A stretch of 64,000 nt of DNA from an uncultured Clostridia bacterium. Its GTDB lineage: Bacteria > Bacillota > Clostridia > Oscillospirales > Acutalibacteraceae. Every line of letters starts with the position of its first letter. Within the stretch, counting starts at the first letter, position 1. The stretch lies in NCBI GenBank assembly GCA_944384995.1, contig CALWVN010000002.1:62001-126000 (forward strand), in the 5' to 3' direction. The notes below the pieces were generated by a model. The model made no database searches and had not been told where the DNA came from. It saw nothing but the letters and a program-made list of their open reading frames with translations. This document shows positions 51,850 through 60,717 of the stretch, in pieces. The position numbers were made by a program, and so were the translations under genes.

Positions 51850-52989
51850 TCACAGCCCCGACGCTTTGAAGATTTTTTCCATGACTGCGGCGCTTTTTTC
51901 GTCCGCGTTCATGAGCGCTTCGCGCTTGCGGGCAATGCTTTTGTCTTTTGTAAAGGCGTATTGCACCAGCCGCACAAACCAGAAAACGGGCAGCAGAAAC
52001 GGCGCTTTTTTTAGGATCGGATATTTCAAACGCATATGCGAAAGCCGGGGAAACGCGGCGGCAAGTAACCGACGCGCTTTGGATTTTTGTGTGCGTGCGG
52101 CAGCGGCAGCGGCGTCCGCATGCTGCACGGGCGGGCCTAACAGGATATAGTTTTCCATAAGCAAAAGCGTTTCGTCCTTCACAGCACCGTCGAACATTGC
52201 ATGGTACAGCGCACGCACCTTTTCGGCAAAGGCGTCAAGCCCCATTTCCCGAAACCGCGCGTCAAGTGCAGAAAAATCGAGCGCCGTTTTTTGTTCGAGC
52301 AAATACAGGTCCATCACCGGGCGGAAGCACGAACCCGCCGTAGTGTAATGCTCCGCCAAATGCGCGAGCGTGTAGATATACAGTTCCTCGTCGGACATTT
52401 TGTATTCGTGCGCGCCTAAGGGCACGGCGCGTTTCCACACGTCGAGAAAATGCGGGTATAACTCGTATCCTTTTTGGAACAGCGTGCGGTGCAGTTCCAC
52501 GGTCAGAAAGGGCTTGCGCATGAAAATGATGTCCTTGCCGTTGTCCAGATGCAGGGCGAGACCACAGGTAAGCAGGATCTCCTGCGCGCGCTCGATGTCC
52601 GCCTCGCGCACAAGCACGTCCATGTCCACCATAAAGCGCATTTCCGCCGCCGGGTACAGCGCTTTTACATGTGTACCCTTGAGCAGCATAAAGTCAATGC
52701 CCGCCGCGTCAAACTTTTCGCGCAGGGTGTGCAGGAAAGACTGCTGCGCCGTCTCGCGCAGCACCGCCGCCTGAAAGGATTTGGAAAGTCTTGCGAAATC
52801 TTCGGCGGGCAGCGCATCCTTCTGGCTTTTCAGCGCCAGATACACCATGCTTTGCACACAGTTTCGCCGCGCAAGCCTGCAAACGGCGGAAAAATCCGAA
52901 AATGTATTTGCGTCGGGCGCAGCAGCGCCGTGCAGCGCCGCGCGGACGACGGTGAGCAGATCCGCTTTGGCTTCCATGATCTTAGGCAT
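51850..52989 (-). CDS. Nucleotidyltransferase family protein (NTP_transf_5-like)
   Basis: This 379-residue protein shows the reduced nucleotidyltransferase pattern FMLLKGTHVKALYPAAEMRFMVDMDVLV (about residues 100-128; D-x-D in MVDMDVL) and VELHRTLFQ near 165. Proteins of this type occur in polysaccharide and exosortase-like clusters and are poorly characterised. The ATG at 52989 follows GGAG by 10 bp and overlaps the stop of the EEP gene, so the two are coupled. Confidence 0.78.
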   Translation of the reverse strand: MPKIMEAKADLLTVVRAALHGAAAPDANTFSDFSAVCRLARRNCVQSMVYLALKSQKDALPAEDFARLSKSFQAAVLRETAQQSFLHTLREKFDAAGIDFMLLKGTHVKALYPAAEMRFMVDMDVLVREADIERAQEILLTCGLALHLDNGKDIIFMRKPFLTVELHRTLFQKGYELYPHFLDVWKRAVPLGAHEYKMSDEELYIYTLAHLAEHYTTAGSCFRPVMDLYLLEQKTALDFSALDARFREMGLDAFAEKVRALYHAMFDGAVKDETLLLMENYILLGPPVQHADAAAAAARTQKSKARRLLAAAFPRLSHMRLKYPILKKAPFLLPVFWFVRLVQYAFTKDKSIARKREALMNADEKSAAVMEKIFKASGL

Positions 52990-53914
52990 TGGCATCCGTC
53001 TCCGTTTCCGTAAGTCGCAAAAGCGCGCAGATGGGGAAGTGATCGCTGGTATACACGCCGTCGCGCGTTTCGTTCATTACACGGTAGGACTCTACCGCAA
53101 AACCGGTCTTGGAAATAAGGATATAGTCGATGCAGTTCCTGTCCAATTCCGTACCCCAGTTTTGATAGGTCGCGCCTTGCATGGTGTCCTCGGTTTGGTA
53201 CTTCACGTCAAAAAAGCTCTCCGTCGCGCTTCGATAAGTTTCGGAGTCCTCCTCGGCGTTCAAGTCTCCCATGAGCACGGCGGGGATGCCGCCGAATTCC
53301 TCGATTTTGCCGAGCACTACGCCGATGCCGTTGATGCGCGCTTCTTCGCTTTCGTGGTCAAGGTGTGTGTTGAAAACGGCGAACTGCGCGCCTGTCGCGC
53401 GATCCTCTAAGATCACATAGCTGCAAATGCGGCTGAATGCTGCATCCCAGCTTTTGCTCATCTGCTCGGGTGTTTCGGAAAGCCAAAATGAGCCCGAATC
53501 GATCAGGTTATACAGATCGGTGCGGTAAAATACGGGACAGCCCTCGGAATTCACGGCGTCGTCACGGTATTCGATCACCGAGCCGTACCCGGTCAGTACG
53601 TCGCAAAGGTAGTTGTACTGCCACTTGGTCGCCTCCTGAAAGCCGACGACACCGGGCGCGGCTTCGGCAACGCCGTCTATCAGCAGATCGGCGCGGTAAA
53701 ACCAGCTTTTCTTGCCGAAATCAAGCGGATTGATGCACCGCAGGTTGCAGCTCATCACCTGTATCTCGCCGGGCGCGGTCTGCACAGCGATGTCTACGGG
53801 TTCTTTGCTCATTCGGTAATGCGGATAGTACCAGACAAACGATGCGCCGAACGCCAAAAGTCCCGCGAGGATCACGCCCGCAACACCGAGCACGATGCGT
53901 TTCCAAAGCTTCAT
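52982..53914 (-). CDS. Membrane-anchored endonuclease/exonuclease/phosphatase family protein
   Basis: This 310-residue protein has an N-terminal signal-anchor (VLGVAGVILAGLLAFGASFVW). The EEP catalytic residues appear in order: MSCNLR, GFQEATKW, NTHLDHES, LMGDLNAEED and YTSDHFPICA. Outward-facing members include sphingomyelinase-like and phosphoinositide phosphatases; the substrate here cannot be read. It has an overlapping downstream partner, the NTP_transf_5-like gene. Confidence 0.86.
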   Translation of the reverse strand: MKLWKRIVLGVAGVILAGLLAFGASFVWYYPHYRMSKEPVDIAVQTAPGEIQVMSCNLRCINPLDFGKKSWFYRADLLIDGVAEAAPGVVGFQEATKWQYNYLCDVLTGYGSVIEYRDDAVNSEGCPVFYRTDLYNLIDSGSFWLSETPEQMSKSWDAAFSRICSYVILEDRATGAQFAVFNTHLDHESEEARINGIGVVLGKIEEFGGIPAVLMGDLNAEEDSETYRSATESFFDVKYQTEDTMQGATYQNWGTELDRNCIDYILISKTGFAVESYRVMNETRDGVYTSDHFPICALLRLTETETDANA

Positions 53915-53976
53915 ACCAAAGACACCCCTTTATTTATTATCTGCATTGTAGCACACCGTACGCAAAAAGTCCATGC

Positions 53977-54009
53977 AAAAAGCGGCACACTCCAAACGGA
54001 GCGCGCCGC
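53977..54009 (-). terminator. Terminator after yebC
   Basis: On the minus strand GCGGCGCGCTCC pairs with GGAGTGTGCCGC (two G-U pairs, loop GTTT) and is followed by TTTTT. Confidence 0.85.
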
Positions 54010-54022
54010 GAAAAAGAACCGG

Positions 54023-54760
54023 TTATTCGTAGTCGTCCTCGTTTTCCCAGTTGTGGTACACGGACTGGATGTCGTCGCTTTCCTCGAACATCTCCAGCAT
54101 CCTGCCCATGTTCTGGATGTCCTCGGGCTTCTCAAGCTTTGTATAGGTCGAGGGGATGTACTCCACCTCGGCGGACAGGAACTTGTAGCCCTTGTCGGTC
54201 AGATCGTCGCGCACGGCGCCCATATCGTTGGGCTCGGTGCGGATCTCATAAACGTCGCCGTCCGAAAGGAAGTCGGCGGCGCCTGCCTCGAGCGCGTCCT
54301 CCATGAGCTTGTCCTCGTCGATGTCCTCTTTTTCGAGGATGAGCACGCCCTGACGCGTGAACATGAACGAGACGCAGCCCGTTGTGCCCATGTTGCCGCC
54401 GAATTTGTCGAACGCGTGGCGCACGTCTGCAGCGGTGCGGTTGCGGTTGTCGGTCAGCGCCTCAATGATAACGGCAATACCCGAAGGCCCGTAGCCTTCA
54501 TATACAACGTCTTCATAGTTGTCGGCATTGCCTTCGCCTGCCGCCTTTTTGATGATGCGCTCGATATTATCATTCGGCACATTGTTCGCCTTTGCCTTGG
54601 CAATGACATCTTTCAGCTTGGAATTTGCCGCGGGGTCGGGGCCGCCCGATTTCACAGCAACGGCGATCTCGCGCCCGATCTTGGTAAATACTTTGGCGCG
54701 CGCGTTATCGGTCTTTTCCTTTTTGCGCTTGATGGTGCTCCATTTGGAGTGTCCGGACAT
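54023..54760 (-). CDS. yebC: YebC/PmpR family protein
   Basis: This 245-residue protein starts MSGHSKWSTIKRKKEKTDNAR, diagnostic of YebC/TACO1. AKANNVPNDNIERIIKKA and YEGYGPSGIAVIIEALTDNRNRT follow. Members act as transcription factors or as translation factors that relieve proline-rich ribosome stalls. The start is set by family; a longer frame upstream is unsupported. It lies 90 bp from the PH-domain gene. Confidence 0.95.
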   Translation of the reverse strand: MSGHSKWSTIKRKKEKTDNARAKVFTKIGREIAVAVKSGGPDPAANSKLKDVIAKAKANNVPNDNIERIIKKAAGEGNADNYEDVVYEGYGPSGIAVIIEALTDNRNRTAADVRHAFDKFGGNMGTTGCVSFMFTRQGVLILEKEDIDEDKLMEDALEAGAADFLSDGDVYEIRTEPNDMGAVRDDLTDKGYKFLSAEVEYIPSTYTKLEKPEDIQNMGRMLEMFEESDDIQSVYHNWENEDDYE

Positions 54761-54849
54761 AACTGTTTCACCTTCTTCAGAAATTACGCACAATAGTGTA
54801 GCACAGGAATCCGTTTTGCGCAAGGGCTGGCGCGAAAAATCCCCCGGTG

Positions 54850-56370
54850 CTATTCCCAAAGCTTTGTCGAGGTGTCGCGCGCTTTTACGATGTGCGCGGC
54901 AAGTGCTTCGAGCGCGCTTTCGGGGAAATATCCCGTCGCAGTGCGCCGTTCAGCAGCAGCGGAAAGAATGATGAAAGAGAGCTTTGCGTTGCCGAGCCGC
55001 TGCTGTACGCGGTTGGCGCGAAATTCCGCCTGCTGCACGTCGCCGTAGCGCACAAAGCGCGTGGCTTTCTTGAAAATACCGCAGGTGTATTGAAACCCGC
55101 GCTCTGCAAAGGCGAGCGACGTCGCGACAGAAGCCAGCTTATGCGAAAGCGTGCCCCACAGCAGCAAAAATACCGCTGCCGCCGCGCCCCAAAGCGGGGA
55201 GAACAGGCTTATGAAACCGAATACAGCAAGCGCCCAAAGCAGAAGCACGAGCTGCTTTTGCCAAAAGCCCGCGCGCGCAAGTTTTTGCGGCGCTTCAAAA
55301 TCGCCGAAATCGCCTGTGAGCGCGTCGCGGATACGCTCCACCTCGGCAAGCGGTGCGTACAGACAAAGCCGCGGCCGTGCCTTGGCGTCACCGTAGCCGA
55401 TCACGACCACCTCCACGTACGCACGCTTACAAAGCCGGGCGAGCAGGCTTTGGTGCACGACCACGGCGTTGATCTTTTTGAGCTCAAACGTGTAGCTTTG
55501 CCGGTTCAAAAGCCCGTGGGAAAGCGTTACGCGCTCGCGGTCGGCGGTCACCGTGTAGCCGTACAGCGTAAAAAACTGCTTGAGCGCCGCAAACAAAATT
55601 CCCGCAACGACGATCAAAAGCAGAGGCAGGAGCGAGATCGTTTCCGCCTCGCCCGCGAAAACCGGCAAAAACTGCACTGCCCACATCAGCAGGATTACAA
55701 CCGGTGCGGCAAACGAAGCGGTCAGCAGCACGTGCGCGAACACCTGCCCCGGCGTATAGCGGATCTCCCGCCGCTGCGCTGCATCCGTCGCGACGGACGC
55801 TGCGGCTTCGGCAGACGGCGCAGCCGAAACAGCCGCAGCACCCGCCGCTTCCACCTTTTTCGCTTCAATGGTGCGTGCGAAGACCTCCGCTTGTGCGGCG
55901 GTCATGACGAGGGAGAAATCCGCTTTTTCGCTGGTCACGGCGGAGTTTACGTCCAAACGCACCGTCGCAAGCCCGAACAGGCGCTTAAAAAGCGAACGTC
56001 GGATGTTCACCGTGGAAATGCCGCGCAGCGGCACGCGGATCTCCTTGCGCACCAATCCACGGTGGTCGTAGCGGAAATTGTTGTCCTGGTCGATATAAAA
56101 CGTCGTCCGGCGCCAAATGAGGAAACTCACCGCAATGACAATAAGGCAAAGCACGGGGATCGCCACCGCCGCCAGCAGCAGTGCGGAGAGATTTTCCTCT
56201 AAAATGAAGGCGAGCGCCGCTTTGTAGTCGGAAGAAAACAGCCGTTTCCAAACGTCTGCCCGCTGCTCGCCGACGACGTTCGAGCCCAAATAAAACAGCA
56301 GCAAAAGCGCCAGTGCCCCGCCGCGCTCGAAAATGAAATACGGGTGGTTGCGTGTGGGCTTGTCAAACAT
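54850..56370 (-). CDS. PH domain-containing membrane protein (YdbT-like)
   Basis: This 506-residue protein has three bPH2-type PH domains separated by transmembrane pairs (about residues 20-105, 220-280 and 380-420). Each PH part begins with an NN/RYD or TLSHGLLNRQSYTFELKKINAVVV-like strand. It matches the YdbT half of the two-gene YdbS-YdbT system of Bacillus. It overlaps the YdbS-like gene by 8 bp. A role in tolerance to certain bacteriocins is reported for Bacillus members; here it is inference. Confidence 0.82.
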   Translation of the reverse strand: MFDKPTRNHPYFIFERGGALALLLLFYLGSNVVGEQRADVWKRLFSSDYKAALAFILEENLSALLLAAVAIPVLCLIVIAVSFLIWRRTTFYIDQDNNFRYDHRGLVRKEIRVPLRGISTVNIRRSLFKRLFGLATVRLDVNSAVTSEKADFSLVMTAAQAEVFARTIEAKKVEAAGAAAVSAAPSAEAAASVATDAAQRREIRYTPGQVFAHVLLTASFAAPVVILLMWAVQFLPVFAGEAETISLLPLLLIVVAGILFAALKQFFTLYGYTVTADRERVTLSHGLLNRQSYTFELKKINAVVVHQSLLARLCKRAYVEVVVIGYGDAKARPRLCLYAPLAEVERIRDALTGDFGDFEAPQKLARAGFWQKQLVLLLWALAVFGFISLFSPLWGAAAAVFLLLWGTLSHKLASVATSLAFAERGFQYTCGIFKKATRFVRYGDVQQAEFRANRVQQRLGNAKLSFIILSAAAERRTATGYFPESALEALAAHIVKARDTSTKLWE

Positions 56371-56863
56371 CCGACCCCTCCTGCGCCGTACCGATGCGCG
56401 CCTGCAGTCGACTGTGCAGCAGTGCGGCGACGGCGTCCGCCTTTTGTGCATCCAAAAATTTCAGCTTCGCCGTGCCGCCTGCCGTGGTGACCTCGACGCA
56501 CGCCACCCCGCAAAAGCTGTCAAGCGGCCCTCGGCTGACCTCGATCTGGTGGATGCGGTCTACGGGTACGACGGTGCGGTGCACGAACAGGACGCCTTCG
56601 GTGATCTCCAGACGGTCTTGTGTAAGCAGATACCGATAGCGCCGAAAGCGAAACCGCGGCATGAGCAGCCAGTAGATCAGGCAGACCGCCGCACCAGCGG
56701 TGAACAGTACGATGCCGGCAACCGTGTGCCCCGTACCGAGCGTGACGCCGCCCGCGACAGCGAACAGCGCGAACAAAATCAGCGTCTTGATGCCCGTTGT
56801 CAACCGCATGAGCCGCAGCGCGTTCGGGGACAGCGCTTCTCCCTTTTGCTTTTGCAGTTCCAT
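56363..56863 (-). CDS. PH domain-containing membrane protein (YdbS-like)
   Basis: This 166-residue protein has two transmembrane helices (about residues 25-75) followed by one bPH2 domain. That domain includes YRYLLTQDRLEITEGVLFVHRTVVPVDRIHQIEVSRGPLD, quoted here in pieces as DRLEITEGVLF and VDRIHQIEV. ATG 56863 has GGGAGAG 6 bp upstream; an ATG 18 bp earlier overlaps this site. It is co-transcribed with the YdbT-like gene. Confidence 0.82.
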   Translation of the reverse strand: MELQKQKGEALSPNALRLMRLTTGIKTLILFALFAVAGGVTLGTGHTVAGIVLFTAGAAVCLIYWLLMPRFRFRRYRYLLTQDRLEITEGVLFVHRTVVPVDRIHQIEVSRGPLDSFCGVACVEVTTAGGTAKLKFLDAQKADAVAALLHSRLQARIGTAQEGSDV

Positions 56864-56966
56864 GTATTTCTCTCCCTGCATGGTAAAGTCTTTTTTGTAT
56901 CATACCATGCCGACGCGGTGCGTACAATAGCGAACGGAAATTTCCCGTGAAATTTGCCTGTGTGCC

Positions 56967-56995
56967 TTGACCGCTTGCGGGTTTTGCTTTACAAT
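56967..56995 (+). promoter_or_regulatory. uxaC: Promoter of uxaC
   Basis: TTGACC (56967-56972), a 17-bp spacer and TACAAT (56990-56995), 40 bp before the start codon. Confidence 0.65.
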
Positions 56996-57035
56996 AAAAC
57001 TATATAGGCGCATGGTAATGAAAGGGGAGATCGTT

Positions 57036-58442
57036 TTGAAACGATTTATGGATAAGGATTTTCTGCTGACCACCAAAACGGCGAAGGAGCTTTACCGACG
57101 CGGTGCGGAAAAGACGCCGATCTTCGATTGGCACTGCCATCTGTCCCCGAAAGAGATCTATGAAAATAAGCAGCCCGCCGACATTGCTGAGCTGTGGCTC
57201 TCGGGCGACCATTACAAGTGGCGGCTGATGCGCTCCTGCGGCGTGTCGGAGGACTATATCACCGGCACAAAGCCGAATTTTGAGAAATTTAAGGCGTTCG
57301 CGTCTTGCCTGCCTTATGCCGTCGGCAACCCGATGTATCACTGGACGCACCTCGAATTGCAGCGGTACTTCGGCGTGGAGGAAACGCTGTCCGAGAAAAC
57401 GGCGCAGGACATTTACCGCCGCTGCAACGAAAAGATCCGCGCGGGCGGCTTTTCCCCGCGCGAGCTGATCGAAAAGTCCAATGTGCGCTGCGTCTGTACG
57501 ACGGACGACCCCGCCGATACGCTCGAATACCACAAGCTGCTGCAAAATGAAACGGATTTCAAATGCCGCGTGCTGCCCGCTTTTCGTCCCGACAAGGCGC
57601 TCGGCATCGAGCTGCCCGCATTCATCCCGTGGATCGCCGCCATGGAAAAGGCGGTGCGCCGCGAGATCCATACCTTTGCCGAGCTGAAAGCCGCGCTTAT
57701 CGAACGCATGGATCTGTTTGATTCGCTGGGCTGCTGCGCGAGCGACCACGCATTCGCGTATGTGCCCTACCGCCCCGCGACGGATTCCGAGGTGGAGAAG
57801 ATCTTTAAGATCGGGCTCATCGGCGGGACGCTCACCACGGAAGAGACCGACAAGTACCGCACGGCGCTGCTGCGCTTCTTGGGCGCAGAGTATGCGAAGC
57901 GCGGCTGGGTCATGGAACTGCACATCGGCGCCATGCGCAACAACAACCGCCGCATGTTTGAACGTCTCGGCCCCGACACGGGCTTTGATTCCATTGACGA
58001 CCGCGAGATCGCCGAGGGGCTCTCCGGACTCTTGGATGCGCTCGAACGCAAGGGCAACCTGCCGAAGACCGTGCTGTTCACGCTCAATCCGAAAGACAAC
58101 TACGTCCTCGGCGCGATGCTCGGGAATTTCCAGAACGATGAGATCGCGTCCAAAATCCAGTTCGGCTCGGCGTGGTGGTTCAACGACAATTACGACGGCA
58201 TGCGCGAGCAGATGAAAACGCTTGCGAACCTCGGCGTGCTTGGCAAATTCGTCGGCATGGTCACGGATTCGCGCAGCTTTCTTTCCTATCCGCGCCATGA
58301 GTACTTCCGCCGCATCCTCTGCGAGCTTGTCGGCGATTGGGTGGAGGAGGGCAAGTACCCCTGCGACCTAGACTTCCTCTCCCAAATGGTCGCGGACATC
58401 GCATTTTATAATGCGGAACGTTATTTTAATTTAGATATATAA
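57036..58442 (+). CDS. uxaC: Glucuronate/galacturonate isomerase
   Basis: This 468-residue uronate isomerase converts D-glucuronate to fructuronate and D-galacturonate to tagaturonate. FMDKDFLLTTKTAKELYRRG, the metal-binding FDWHCHLSP near residue 30 and NYDGMREQMKTLANLGVLG near 385 are family landmarks, and the length is standard. TTG 57036 has GGGGAG 6 bp upstream; ATG 57048 lies too far from it. Other hexuronate genes (uxuA, uxuB, kdgK) are not nearby. Confidence 0.95.
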   Translation: MKRFMDKDFLLTTKTAKELYRRGAEKTPIFDWHCHLSPKEIYENKQPADIAELWLSGDHYKWRLMRSCGVSEDYITGTKPNFEKFKAFASCLPYAVGNPMYHWTHLELQRYFGVEETLSEKTAQDIYRRCNEKIRAGGFSPRELIEKSNVRCVCTTDDPADTLEYHKLLQNETDFKCRVLPAFRPDKALGIELPAFIPWIAAMEKAVRREIHTFAELKAALIERMDLFDSLGCCASDHAFAYVPYRPATDSEVEKIFKIGLIGGTLTTEETDKYRTALLRFLGAEYAKRGWVMELHIGAMRNNNRRMFERLGPDTGFDSIDDREIAEGLSGLLDALERKGNLPKTVLFTLNPKDNYVLGAMLGNFQNDEIASKIQFGSAWWFNDNYDGMREQMKTLANLGVLGKFVGMVTDSRSFLSYPRHEYFRRILCELVGDWVEEGKYPCDLDFLSQMVADIAFYNAERYFNLDI

Positions 58443-58462
58443 AATGCAAAGGAGCAAAAGCA

Positions 58463-59722
58463 ATGAAAAAGGTCATAAGTATTCTGCTGGTCTTTGTGCT
58501 GGCCTGCCTGTGTGCGGCGCCTGCGCTCGCGGTGACGGACACTACAGCGGCACTCACGCTGTCCGCAGACAAGACCACGGTCAGTGCCAACGAGATCGTC
58601 ACGATCACGGTGTCCGTCTCTGAAAATTCCAAGCTCGGTGCGCTGGAGTTTTCCGTGGACTTTGATCGTTCTGCGTTTCAGTATGTAGACGGTTCTTATA
58701 CGCAGGACTCCTTGTGGGCGTCTATGGTCAACCCAAACCACGCGAACGGTTTGTATTACAGCGCAGCTACGGCGAGTTTTATCACGCAAGGCGGCACGCT
58801 GGTCACATTCCAGCTTCGGGCGCTCAAGCCCGGCAGTGAGCTGACCCTTTCCGTGATTCAGGCGACCGACGGTACTACGCTTGACGGTGAGGATGTGACA
58901 CAGCAGGTCGTTGCCAATTCCACAGATTCTTTAAAAATTGCATGCAGCCATGCGGGTACAATGACGGAAACGGAGTATACCGCCCCGACTTGCACACAGG
59001 GCGGAGAGCGGATCTACACCTGCAGTGTGTGCGGCGAAACCTCGATTGAGAAGATCCCGGCATCCGGGCATAGCTTTGGGAGCTGGGAGCAGACCTCTGC
59101 CCCGACCTGCACGCAGGACGGAGTGGAGACGCGCATCTGCTCTGTCTGCAACGCGACGGAAACCCGCGTACTGACCGCAACGGGACACGATTATACGGCG
59201 GTTATTACCGCGCCGACCTGCACCGAGCAGGGGTATACAACGCATACCTGTTCGCTTTGCGGAGATTCCTACACCGACGAATATAAGGCGGCGCTCGGAC
59301 ATAACTATACAGCGGTTGTCACTGCGCCGACTTGTACAAAGGACGGTTTTACCACATACACCTGTACGACCTGCGGCGACAGCTATATCGACAGAATCGT
59401 TCCTGCGATGGGACATACAGCGGATGAATGGGTCGTAACGAAGGAGCCTACCCATACAGAAACAGGGCTGCGTACCCAATCTTGTAAGATCTGCGGCGAA
59501 GTGCTTGCAACCGAAGAAATTGATGTTCTCACGGGACTTGTCGGGGATGTAAACGAGGATGGCGTGGTTAACGCGATCGATGCACGCTGGACGCTGCAGA
59601 CCGTGGCAGATCTGCGGGTACTTCGGTATTCCACCCTTGCCGATGTCGATGGTGATGGCAAGGTCAGCGTTGTTGACGCCCGATGGATCCTGCAGGCAGT
59701 GGCAGGGCTGCGGACGCTGTGA
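58463..59722 (+). CDS. Secreted cohesin-like/Cys-repeat protein with C-terminal dockerin
   Basis: This 419-residue exported protein has a signal peptide (residues 1-23, cut after APALA) and a cohesin/adhesin-like beta domain (about 25-160; ALTLSADKTTVSANEIVTITV). Five repeats of about 38 residues follow, built as PTCT-x-x-G...CxxC(G)...(A/S)xGH (about 165-350). A type I dockerin follows with two calcium loops, GDVNEDGVVNAIDARW and ADVDGDGKVSVVDARW (about 357-419). Dockerins bind cohesins, so it may attach to a partner such as the paralogue encoded at 61150. It starts 20 bp after uxaC behind AAAGGAG, so read-through from uxaC is possible. Confidence 0.85.
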   Translation: MKKVISILLVFVLACLCAAPALAVTDTTAALTLSADKTTVSANEIVTITVSVSENSKLGALEFSVDFDRSAFQYVDGSYTQDSLWASMVNPNHANGLYYSAATASFITQGGTLVTFQLRALKPGSELTLSVIQATDGTTLDGEDVTQQVVANSTDSLKIACSHAGTMTETEYTAPTCTQGGERIYTCSVCGETSIEKIPASGHSFGSWEQTSAPTCTQDGVETRICSVCNATETRVLTATGHDYTAVITAPTCTEQGYTTHTCSLCGDSYTDEYKAALGHNYTAVVTAPTCTKDGFTTYTCTTCGDSYIDRIVPAMGHTADEWVVTKEPTHTETGLRTQSCKICGEVLATEEIDVLTGLVGDVNEDGVVNAIDARWTLQTVADLRVLRYSTLADVDGDGKVSVVDARWILQAVAGLRTL

Positions 59723-60036
59723 GTGCGGCGTACCGGACGCCGGAAATCAGAAACGGTGCAAAAAGGTTGCACAAAGCCGATGCATCATAGTACGTCCCCG
59801 CAAGACGGGTGAGTTTCTGTGCTCGCTTAAGCAGAATGCGGCAAGAAACCAATGCACGGCGACCGACAATCTGAACAAACCCGCAGAGCGCAGACGCTGC
59901 CCGCGCCCTGCGGGTTTTGGATAAACGCTTCCGGCTCATAACCGACTTGTGGGCTGCCGGCTTCTGCTTTTCTACAGGTTTCCTTTGCGCCTTTTCCTGT
60001 CGCTCAAACAAAAACACAAAAAAGCAAAAATTTCTC
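59723..60036 (+). other. Intergenic region after the dockerin gene
   Basis: No credible gene was found. The segment contains a small GTGCAA/TTGCAC hairpin near 59757-59773 and the terminator at 59877-59918, then an AT-rich approach to the tRNA promoter. Confidence 0.6.
59877..59918 (+). terminator. Terminator, end of the dockerin-gene transcript
   Basis: AAACCCGCAG and CTGCGGGTTT close a branched hairpin (inner AGCG/CGCT stem), followed by TTTT. Confidence 0.7.
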
Positions 60037-60065
60037 TTGCAATTCCCGTATTTATCCGATATAAT
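60037..60065 (+). promoter_or_regulatory. Promoter of tRNA-Thr
   Basis: TTGCAA (60037-60042), a 17-bp spacer and consensus TATAAT (60060-60065), about 55 bp before the mature 5' end. Confidence 0.65.
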
Positions 60066-60127
60066 ATAAAAGCTGTCACGGGCGATTCGGAAGAAACGCA
60101 CATATAAACAGCCTCAAAACCCAATAT

Positions 60128-60203
60128 GCTGCTGTGGCTCAGTTGGTAGAGCAGCTGATTCGTAATCAGCAGGTCGGCGGTTCGAGTCCGCCCAGCAGCT
60201 CCA
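60128..60203 (+). tRNA. tRNA-Thr (anticodon CGU)
   Basis: This 76-nt cloverleaf has acceptor stem GCTGCTG/CAGCAGC, D-arm GCTC-AGTTGGTA-GAGC, anticodon stem GCTGA/TCAGC with loop TTCGTAA (anticodon CGT) and T-arm GGCGG-TTCGAGT-CCGCC. The discriminator is T and CCA is encoded (60201-60203). It reads ACG threonine codons. Confidence 0.97.
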
Positions 60204-60206
60204 GCT

Positions 60207-60243
60207 AAAAACCTCGCAACGCAATCGGCGCTGCGGGTTTTTT
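60207..60243 (+). terminator. Terminator after tRNA-Thr
   Basis: AAAACC(T)CGCA pairs with TGCGGGTTTT with one bulged base, followed by TTTT. Confidence 0.75.
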
Positions 60244-60276
60244 GCTTTCGTACAGACTTTTTACAAGGGGGCAACC

Positions 60277-60717
60277 ATGGACATTCGGAATGTGCATTTG
60301 GACGATTATACTGCGGTTTATAAACTGTGGTGTTCCTGTAAGGGTATGGGACTGAACAATTTGGATGACTCCCAAGACGGCATTGCGTGCTTTTTGCGGC
60401 GCAATCCCGATACCTGCTTCGTTGCAGAAGAACACGGGCAGATCGTGGGCGCGATCCTGACGGGCAATGACGGGCACCGGGGACACATCTATCACACGGC
60501 GGTGCACCCGCAATATCGTCGGCAGGGCATTGCGACACAGCTGGTGGAAGCGGCGCTGCAGGCACTGCAGAGGGCAGGGATAAACAAGGCGTCTCTGGTC
60601 GTGTTTGCCGACAACGAAGCGGGCAATCGCTTTTGGCAGAAAATGGGCTTTTCACCCCGTGCAGACCTTGTCTACCGCGATCACCCGCTTGCGGAAATGG
60701 ATCGGCAAAAAACATGA
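60277..60717 (+). CDS. GNAT family N-acetyltransferase
   Basis: This 146-residue protein has TAVHPQYRRQGIATQLVEAAL (acetyl-CoA pyrophosphate loop, about residue 72), given here as QYRRQGIATQ, and NEAGNRFWQKMGF near 115. These are the A and B motifs of GNAT enzymes. The substrate is unknown. ACAAGGGGG precedes the ATG. It lies between tRNA-Thr and the wall-anchored paralogue and has no clear partner. Confidence 0.88.
   Translation: MDIRNVHLDDYTAVYKLWCSCKGMGLNNLDDSQDGIACFLRRNPDTCFVAEEHGQIVGAILTGNDGHRGHIYHTAVHPQYRRQGIATQLVEAALQALQRAGINKASLVVFADNEAGNRFWQKMGFSPRADLVYRDHPLAEMDRQKT

Noticed and set aside
60128..60203. tRNA-Thr as an attachment site for an integrated element
   Set aside because: No repeated tRNA 3' end or integrase was found downstream within the window.
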